Below are positions 13,136 through 14,880 of a stretch of DNA of 14,880 nt, in pieces. Source of the DNA: UBA932 sp031548545 (GTDB lineage Bacteria; Bacteroidota; Bacteroidia; Bacteroidales; UBA932); NCBI GenBank assembly GCA_031548545.1, contig JAVBQY010000020.1, positions 1-14,880 of the forward strand. The letters run 5' to 3'. Position 1 is the first letter of the stretch. Every line of letters begins with the position of its first letter. The position numbers and the translations under genes are program-made. The notes below the pieces were generated by a model. It did not search any database. It saw nothing but the letters and a program-made list of their open reading frames with translations, and was not told where the DNA came from.

Positions 13136-14880
13136 GACTAAACTATTTTTCTAAGGCCTCTTTATCCATTGGCCGGGGCTTTCTCCTGCTTACCTCATTT
13201 TGCCTGCTACAGCTGGCTCCATTACCTTTGGAGGCCTGTCAGCATACGCATAGCGCAGTACTGCCGATACTTTATTCTTGGCCTGCAGTGGAATTTGCCC
13301 CCGGAACGCTTAGCATTCCTCCGGGTGGGGGAGCGGTGAGTCTGGAGGTGACTTCTTTTTCTGTTTACAACTGTGGAGAATGTTACCAATATAATACCAC
13401 CGGCTTGTGTGCAAACTTGCATCCTATACATAATTATAGATCATTGACGCTCTGGATAGGTGCGTTACCGCAATTTATGTACATATATTATAATGACATC
13501 CTTATACCCTATACGGTAAATACTGTTACAAACCATATTGTACTTCAGACATTCCCTGGGTTGCCGGCATCCGGATACTTCAGGTTTACATTTAGTAATT
13601 TTTCCAACCTGGTGTCTGATATTTATTATCCCTTTGTTTCCACCATCAGTACCCTGGATCCAGGGGCTATACAGCTTTTAGGAGACGACAATATTGTTTG
13701 CGGTACAGCACCGGGCCCTATACGTAGCTTACGCCCCGCCCGTAGTCTTGATGGCCCCTGTACTTATCAATGGCAAAAAATGGCTCAATTCTTTGCAATA
13801 GATGATGACCATTTTACTGTTCAAAGCTTGCTGTCTCCTTCTGAGCTCACCCTTTGGAAAGACATACCAATGGAAACCTCGGCCAGCTACCAACCACCTA
13901 TCTTGACTAACTCCGCCAGCTATCGGCGGGCAGCCATGGCCGGAGGGCAGACCGTATACACCGAGCCCATAACCATTACCGTTGACCTGACGACTCCCTT
14001 ACATCCGGGCAGTTTCAACTTCTCCGCCATTCCGGGACACTCATTATGTATGAATAATGTGGAAGCCGCATCCGGAGGCGCTGCCAACTATACCTACCGT
14101 TGGGAATATAAAGCTCCTGGAGAATTTCAAGTCACAGATCCTGTGATTACAACGATTAGCCACTGCCGGACTTGGGAATCGATTGCATTTCCGGCACAGT
14201 TCCGCCGGATTGTATCGGCTGGGAGTATGACCGCTTCCACCCCGTGGATGAGTTTTATGCCGGAGCAGGATTCGCTTATACCGGGCATCACTTTTTATAA
14301 CAGCAATATCCTTACCCCTTCGGGAACATCTCCTCAAAATCCGGTAATCATACAAGGTACTTCCGGTGGAATATATCAATACAGCTATCAATGGCAAAAA
14401 AAAGGGTATAATGCAAATGAGGTCATAGCTATTCCCGGGGCCAACGCAAAGACCTACCAGCCGCCGGTGCTGCAACAGAGTGCGTATTACCGCTGCAAGG
14501 TGCAAAGCGGGACCCAGACTGCCTACACGAACTGGGTTTGGGTGCCGGTGGCGCAGGGGCCTGAAAATTTGGACTATTACAACGCCTCTCAACAGGTAAA
14601 TTATATTGTCAGCCTAAAGCCTCAACAAAAGGTGCAATTAGTGGCGGAGTTGTCCAAACCCGAACAACAACGCGCAACCACCGTACAATACTATGATGGC
14701 TTGGGCCGCCTCATTCAAACGGTACAACCACTGCAAACACCACAAGGCCAAGACCTGCTGAGCGCTGTCAGTTATGATGCTTACGGCCGTGAAAGTAAAC
14801 GTCATCTTCCGGTCACGCGCTCAGGCAATGACGGCAAGTATGTCTCTCCAAACGATTATGCCGCAGCGGCCAATAGCCTT
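13132..14880 (+). CDS. RHS protein with Ig-like units and DUF6443-type region (3' end outside window)
   Basis: Reading from the ATG at 13132, which overlaps the preceding TGA, the frame is open for 583 codons to the window edge. A basic, hydrophobic N-terminus (core FLLLTSFCLLQLAPL, then EAC at about 37-39) is a signal peptide; LEAC is a poor lipobox. Three Ig-like units of about 100 residues follow, marked by YQWQK (212-216), YRWEY (322-326) and YQWQK (419-423); the first and third continue as TSASYQPPILTNSASYRR and AKTYQPPVLQQSAYYRC. From about residue 488 the sequence (NYIVSLKP, VQYYDGLGRLIQTVQPLQTP, VSYDAYGRESKRHLPV) matches the region called DUF6443 at the front of Bacteroidota RHS proteins. 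The RHS core and any C-terminal toxin or anchor would lie beyond the window. With its partner it probably forms a surface or secreted RHS pair. Confidence 0.85.
   Translation, partial: MRLNYFSKASLSIGRGFLLLTSFCLLQLAPLPLEACQHTHSAVLPILYSWPAVEFAPGTLSIPPGGGAVSLEVTSFSVYNCGECYQYNTTGLCANLHPIHNYRSLTLWIGALPQFMYIYYNDILIPYTVNTVTNHIVLQTFPGLPASGYFRFTFSNFSNLVSDIYYPFVSTISTLDPGAIQLLGDDNIVCGTAPGPIRSLRPARSLDGPCTYQWQKMAQFFAIDDDHFTVQSLLSPSELTLWKDIPMETSASYQPPILTNSASYRRAAMAGGQTVYTEPITITVDLTTPLHPGSFNFSAIPGHSLCMNNVEAASGGAANYTYRWEYKAPGEFQVTDPVITTISHCRTWESIAFPAQFRRIVSAGSMTASTPWMSFMPEQDSLIPGITFYNSNILTPSGTSPQNPVIIQGTSGGIYQYSYQWQKKGYNANEVIAIPGANAKTYQPPVLQQSAYYRCKVQSGTQTAYTNWVWVPVAQGPENLDYYNASQQVNYIVSLKPQQKVQLVAELSKPEQQRATTVQYYDGLGRLIQTVQPLQTPQGQDLLSAVSYDAYGRESKRHLPVTRSGNDGKYVSPNDYAAAANSL
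13765..13780 (+). repeat. 16-base direct repeat, first copy (Ig-like unit 1)
   Basis: TATCAATGGCAAAAAA encodes YQWQK and is identical at the nucleotide level to 14386-14401, 621 bases downstream in the same frame. It marks equivalent strands of two Ig-like units. Confidence 0.7.
14386..14401 (+). repeat. 16-base direct repeat, second copy (Ig-like unit 3)
   Basis: This is identical to 13765-13780 and in the same reading frame; here the A-run is two bases longer (to 14403). Such identity between two otherwise diverged units could reflect selection on the motif or local gene conversion. Confidence 0.7.

Noticed and set aside
14044..14592. 182-residue open frame antisense to the second RHS gene
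   Set aside because: The plus-strand frame is open across it and shows Ig-like and DUF6443-type sequence; the antisense frame has no recognisable features.

Overview
The window looks like a chromosomal segment of a Bacteroidota bacterium. The evidence is a TonB-dependent (SusC/RagA-like) receptor C-terminus, a CarboxypepD_reg-like/DUF5686 protein, a Bacteroidota-style GltX, an RHS protein with a DUF6443-type region, a lack of Shine-Dalgarno sequences before the starts, and several TAnnTTTG boxes, the Bacteroidota -7 promoter element. Genus cannot be fixed from the sequence.

Left part (1-7641), housekeeping. The 3' end of a TonB-dependent receptor converges on the minus-strand DUF5686 gene (132-2798); their stop codons overlap in the palindrome TTATAA. 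From a 144-bp divergent region the plus strand carries gltX (glutamyl-tRNA synthetase), pdxA (vitamin B6 synthesis), rnhA (RNase HI) and nadB (L-aspartate oxidase, NAD synthesis). They are closely spaced, with putative -7 boxes before gltX, pdxA and nadB, so they probably form overlapping transcription units.

Middle part (7643-10090). One base after nadB starts a lipoprotein-type protein with a TPR sensor region, one membrane helix and a C-terminal helix-turn-helix, a membrane-bound one-component regulator architecture. It is followed by a gap (9260-9477), a 64-residue putative lipoprotein (9478-9672) and a second gap (9673-10090) with a strong intrinsic terminator. The two gaps carry five exact copies of TTGTCCATAT, three before the small lipoprotein and two before the next gene, together with inverted repeats. 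No other exact copy was noticed in the window.

Right part (10091-14880). Two secreted RHS/YD-type proteins are encoded with an ATGA overlap: a 1014-residue protein ending in a YD-type motif, and a second protein (583 residues visible, running off the window) with a signal peptide, about three Ig-like units and the start of a DUF6443 region. The first is markedly A+T rich, suggesting separate ancestry from the housekeeping block.

Best candidate for something undescribed: the membrane TPR-HTH regulator, the small lipoprotein and the RHS pair as one module, with TTGTCCATAT as the shared operator. The repeats are directly visible; the regulatory link is inference.
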